The notes below the pieces were generated by a model, which saw nothing but the letters and a program-made list of their open reading frames with translations, searched no databases and was not told the DNA's origin. Of a stretch of 64,000 nt of DNA, positions 59,966-64,000 are shown piece by piece. Origin of the DNA: Euryodendron excelsum (Eukaryota > Streptophyta > Magnoliopsida > Ericales > Pentaphylacaceae); contig CM065379.1 in NCBI GenBank assembly GCA_033060915.1, positions 38,823,318-38,887,317 on the forward strand, read 5' to 3'. The translations under genes were made by a program, and so were the position numbers. Positions within the stretch are counted from its first letter, which is position 1, and each line of letters starts with the position of its first letter.

Positions 59966-61460
59966 ATGGATAGCGTGTGAAGAACGAATTAGTATAATCA
60001 TGCAAAGCCTCAGGTTAATATTGATTCAGTAATTTGAACCTTTTATTGTCTTCCCCTAACCAGAGGATTCTTATTCAGGCAACAGGAAATAAATATTAGG
60101 TCCTTTGGCCCAATAGTTATGACAAGGGTTCGATTTGTGCAGTGAGAACGTGATGCTTAAGACACATAATATCTACTTCTTCTGCCATTTTAACTCAGGA
60201 GAATTTAGACTACTAATTAACTTACTAACTCCCCCACTCCTACTAGCTATACCTGTAATTAATCCCTCCTTAAAACGAAACAAGAAATAAAGACGTCTAC
60301 AGGCACTAATGAAGCAGTAGAAAGCATTAAGAAACAATTAATTTGTCTTTCTTTTTCTTCATATTTTGTTGATGCTAGATGGAAGCTACTTTTACTTTTC
60401 ATGTAAAAATTTAATTATATCATGCTTGAACTTTAAAATATGTGCAAAATAAAATTTAAAATATAATAATTATATCAATAAGAAAATATTTTTGTTTCAA
60501 GTTTTAGTGCGTCCAATACAAAATTCTGATTCCACCCTTATCAAGTACCCTCCGATGTGTACCACTGGATATGATTTAATATATTTATATTTTTGTTGGA
60601 TAAAAAGAAAGTGATAGCGAATAGATTGATGTCCTATGGCCATCATTTTTTGATGTCCTCAGTTGTCCCTATCAAGCACTCTTTCTTATTTCATATACTC
60701 ATTTATGTGATATTAATTTTCTTGTTTGTGAATATTTTGCCCATGCTTCCATTATCTAAAAGCTTCATTGTTAAATTCACAAGATTTCTCTTTTTGATGC
60801 AAATTATAAAATAATTTTTGGGCATATCATTATGCTAGGATAATTTTGTGCTCGTCAGGTCACTGATCAACTTAATAGAACTACTTAGCATGTCTAGCAG
60901 GGGATCCTTATAATACCTTATAAAGATACTTCCTATTCTTCTTAATTTCTTTTTTTCCCAACATTAATAATTATTTAAATCTTGATTGTTCCATATATTC
61001 ATGGATTATTTTGTGCTTGTGGACATTAACACATGACAACTTCAATCAAACGGGAAAAAAATTAAGTGCTACATGTGTCTGGCCTTTGTTGTTGGTTATG
61101 TGTATATTGCAGTAAATTGGACCCTCTCCTTACTAAACTGCCGCCCTCCTTGCAAGTGACGAAATCCGAATGGTCAGTCTTTTGTCTTGTACTGAAAAGC
61201 TGTTTCAACTAAACCATCAGACACGAATTACTCATCCAATACCCTGTAATAACCTTTTTGTGATTTAAATTTTTGTCAATTTTATTGTAGACTAATCCAT
61301 GATCCCCCCATGGTCGTTATGCATGTGGAGTGTCAATCTTTTAATATTTATTACAAAAAGAAAAATTTATAATTAATTAGTATGGACTATATGCATAGAT
61401 AACCTAACGTCAATATTAATGTATATTTCATTCGCTGTAATTGACTCGCCTCTAAATGTG
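59966..61460. other. Intergenic AT-rich stretch
   Basis: No gene, tRNA or clear transposon terminus is seen. Short open frames (for example near 60593-60814) have no recognisable product. Confidence 0.5.
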
Positions 61461-61469
61461 TCTTATAAT

Positions 61470-62259
61470 TGGAGTTAGTTACTCCACAATAGTACGGGGG
61501 TCGCGATGAAGTATAAACCGGTAATCCGGTATCGTTTTCTTCCAAGGGACTTAGTCTAATATAGACTCTGGACATTCAACTCGTACTAACCTAACTCGGA
61601 TCGAATTCAAATTGTACGAATCGAATCTAAAATAAAAAGAAAAATAAAAAGACCGAATATCTTTTGGGTTTTGATAGTTGTTTTGAATTACTAACCTATT
61701 GCAATGAAATTAAAAATAATTAACACTATACATTTAAATTAAGGAAATGCTTGGATATAATTGCTTCAATCCACCAATTTACAACAAGAATTTCAGTAGA
61801 GGATTTTATAACTCAAATCAAGAATCACACCCTGGATTCTTGATTCGGAATATTTTGACCATAAAACCTTGAGTTTATGTTTAGTTGAGTGTAGGGATGA
61901 AACCAATGAGTAGAGCCATAGAAGCAAACCTTAAAAATGTGCAATATCTATACTAATTAGTGAATTATGCATAAATATTACCAAGAATGGTTATGAATCT
62001 AAGTTTTCAAATAAATCCAACACTCAATCAAATAGAACTATAGAAATCTAGAAATAAATCTTTGAAGTTCATAAACCTCCATTGAAATCCTTGAAGATCC
62101 TTGGTGGGTCTTCACAATCACATCCAACATATATTTACCTACTTAAATCCATGAGATAAAATAGAAATGTAAAGAGAAAACATGAACAATTAAATCTAAA
62201 TTTTACTTGAATAATAAAACTGTTTGGTTGCTAAGAAAATACAAGAAAGTGCAAGAAAG
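61470..62259 (-). mobile_element. LTR-like repeat family R, inverted copy R3, cut by R2
   Basis: Reverse-complement matches to the later part of R2 and R1 include ACCGGTTTATACTTCATCGC (61520 region; R2 has ACCGGTTTATATACTTTATC near 63930), TTAGCAACCAAACAG and ATTCAAGTAAAATTTAGATT. It stops abruptly at 62259, where R2 starts with TG in the opposite direction. R3 lacks the first several hundred bases of the family. Confidence 0.6.
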
Positions 62260-64000
62260 TGATTACACCTTAAAAGTGTAATCATAGACCCTTAATTCAC
62301 ACCTTGTTAGATTTATATTAGTGTTAATTTTCTTATTTAAGTTAGATATTTGTTTGATTGTGTTTTTTGTGTGCTTTGTAGGTTATAGGAGTTAATAAAG
62401 GCAAATAGACGCAAAGAATGATCAAAGCGGGTTCAAACCAAGCAAACCAATGAAGAGAAGCCCAACCTGTCTTGGTATTTTAGCTATAAATTTTCACTCG
62501 AATGTTTGATTGAGCTGATTTTTATGTCATTGGAAAGAAGACTTCAAGAGCTACGACTTTGCCTCTAATGTGCATCAGTTGATTCATGCTCTAAAGTGGT
62601 CAAATAAAGCTTTAAATTTTTCTAGGTCGAATACTGATGAATAGTACCCGTCCAAACGGTGCTGCTCATAGGACGGTTATTGTTCACCCATCCGAATAGT
62701 GCGTTCGGATGGTGAATAGTGCGTCTGGACGATTACTGTTCACCGTCTGAACGAACTTCAAACGCGCGTCAGATTCACCGTTTGATGACTGTTCGGACGG
62801 TTACTGTTCATCCAGAATACATTTTTTGCGTCCGAAGCTGCGTTTTTAGGATTTTTTGTAGAATTTTTGAGTAGTTAGGGTTAGTTAGAGATAGAGGGGT
62901 GGTAGGAGAAGCTCCTAACAGGTTGGTTCTTCTATTTTTCTTCATTTTTAACTTAGATTTGGCTTTGTAATGGTAGTATAAGTGTAAAACCTATAGTTTT
63001 TTTCTATTGTATCGTATTATCTTTCACTTTCTTGTACTTTCTTGCATTTTCTTTGTAGCCAAATAGCTTTAATATTCAAGTAAATTTTAGATTTAAGTCT
63101 CTACATGCTTTATTTACATTTTTAAATGTTTTTATGATGTATTCAAGTAGCTAGGAATTTGTATTGGGTTTAAATATGAAAATCACCTAAGAAATTTAAG
63201 GGTTTCAATGGAGGTATCTCATGTATTAATTGCTATATTTTCCTAGATTTTGAATTCCTAGTTATTCGATATGGATGGTTTAGAAAACCTAGATTATTGA
63301 CTAAGTTTGGAGATTTTCATCACCCAAATCGATGGTATTAATTTAGGAGTTTTTACTAGAAAAGATCTCCACAATTGTTAGGAATTAATTCTCATCAATT
63401 GATTGTAAGATAACTTAGAAAACCTAGGTTATTGACTATGTTTGGCTAATCAATGCAACAACCACAAATTTGGTATTGACTAAGTTAAATCGATGGTATT
63501 AACCTTTTATACTCCATTGAACATGTATCTAATTTCAATTGCTTGAGAATAATTAGTTTTTAAAAGTTAAATCTTCCGAATCAAACACTCCTTAATGTTG
63601 TGTTTGATTTGAGTTATAAATCCCATTGGAAGCCTTGGATGAAATTGAGTGATTAATTGAGCCCAATTCCCTTTTAATTGCTTTAATTCTATTTTCATCT
63701 TACTTTACTTTAATTGCTAGTGTTAATTATTTTTATTTTGATTGCAATAGGTTAGTAATTCAAAACAACCATTAAAACTCAAAAGATTTTAGGTTCTTTT
63801 ATTTTTCATTTTTTTTTAGATCCAATTCCCTACATAATTGCAATTCCATCCTAGGTTAGGTTAGTGTGAGTTGAGTGCTAGAGCCTATATTTGGCTAGGT
63901 CCTTTGGGAGAGAACGATACCATATTATTACCGGTTTATATACTTTATCGCACCCACATACTCTTGCGGGGTACTAACTCCATTTGTAGGAATATTGCAT
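62260..64000 (+). mobile_element. LTR-like repeat family R, copy R2, running to the window edge
   Basis: It starts TGATTACACCTTAAAAGTGT at 62260 and contains a palindrome-rich block at 62640-62830 (CCGTCCAAACGG-, GTTCGGACGGTTACTGTTCA-type words). It continues past a conserved end region AGAACGATACCATATTATTA / TATCGCACCCACATACTCTT (63910-63975). That end region recalls the LTR/leader zone of plant Gypsy elements, but no polyprotein is within the window. Confidence 0.55.

Overview
This is a stretch of nuclear genome from a flowering plant, most likely a woody eudicot. It is AT-rich, its genes carry GT-AG introns with T-rich acceptors, and every recognised product is a plant nuclear-encoded protein. 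The genus cannot be fixed from the sequence.

Six protein-coding genes can be supported. (1) 314-1161 (+) holds the last three exons of a TOPLESS/TOPLESS-related co-repressor; the rest lies to the left of the window. (2) 4582-18740 (+) is a complete six-exon PRP38 splicing-factor gene (385 aa), inflated to 14 kb by transposon-filled introns. (3) 19239-20162 (-) is a single-exon gene for an unrecognised basic/acidic nuclear-type protein, convergent with PRP38, with a 35-codon upstream ORF whose stop overlaps the main start. (4) 38165-48193 (+) is a complete eIF3a gene: 13 coding exons plus a 5' leader exon, 978 aa. Its promoter has a TATA box, a TGGGCC (site II) element and a telo-box, the usual signature of translation genes. 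(5, 6) 49427-50358 and 51634-52357 (-) are tandem PR-10/Bet v 1 genes. The second has an in-frame 11-residue duplication and a roughly 10-residue loop deletion.

Everything else is repeat-derived. 1.2-4.4 kb: a duplicated segment split by MITEs. PRP38 introns: a decayed Copia gag piece, a SINE with clear target-site duplications, a repeat with long inverted ends, a fold-back transposon and a 32-base poly-G run. 20.4-36 kb: a gene desert with a 1.1-kb fold-back element, a Stowaway MITE, two Helitron-like head-to-tail arrays in opposite orientations (23.8-28.5 kb on -, 33.2-35.3 kb on +), a LINE remnant broken by a MITE, and an exon-like piece that may be a captured gene fragment. 52.4-64 kb: dispersed LTR-like repeats in inverted pairs carrying clusters of CG-rich palindromes, a tRNA-Ser-like pseudogene with an insertion, and microsatellites.

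The genes do not form a functional cluster. PRP38 acts in splicing, eIF3a in translation initiation, TPL/TPR in transcriptional repression and PR-10 in defence or ligand binding. I found no convincing novel molecular system. The most unusual signals are the remodelled PR-10 copy, the stop-start overlap upstream of gene 3, the Helitron-like arrays and the palindrome clusters in the LTR-like repeats.
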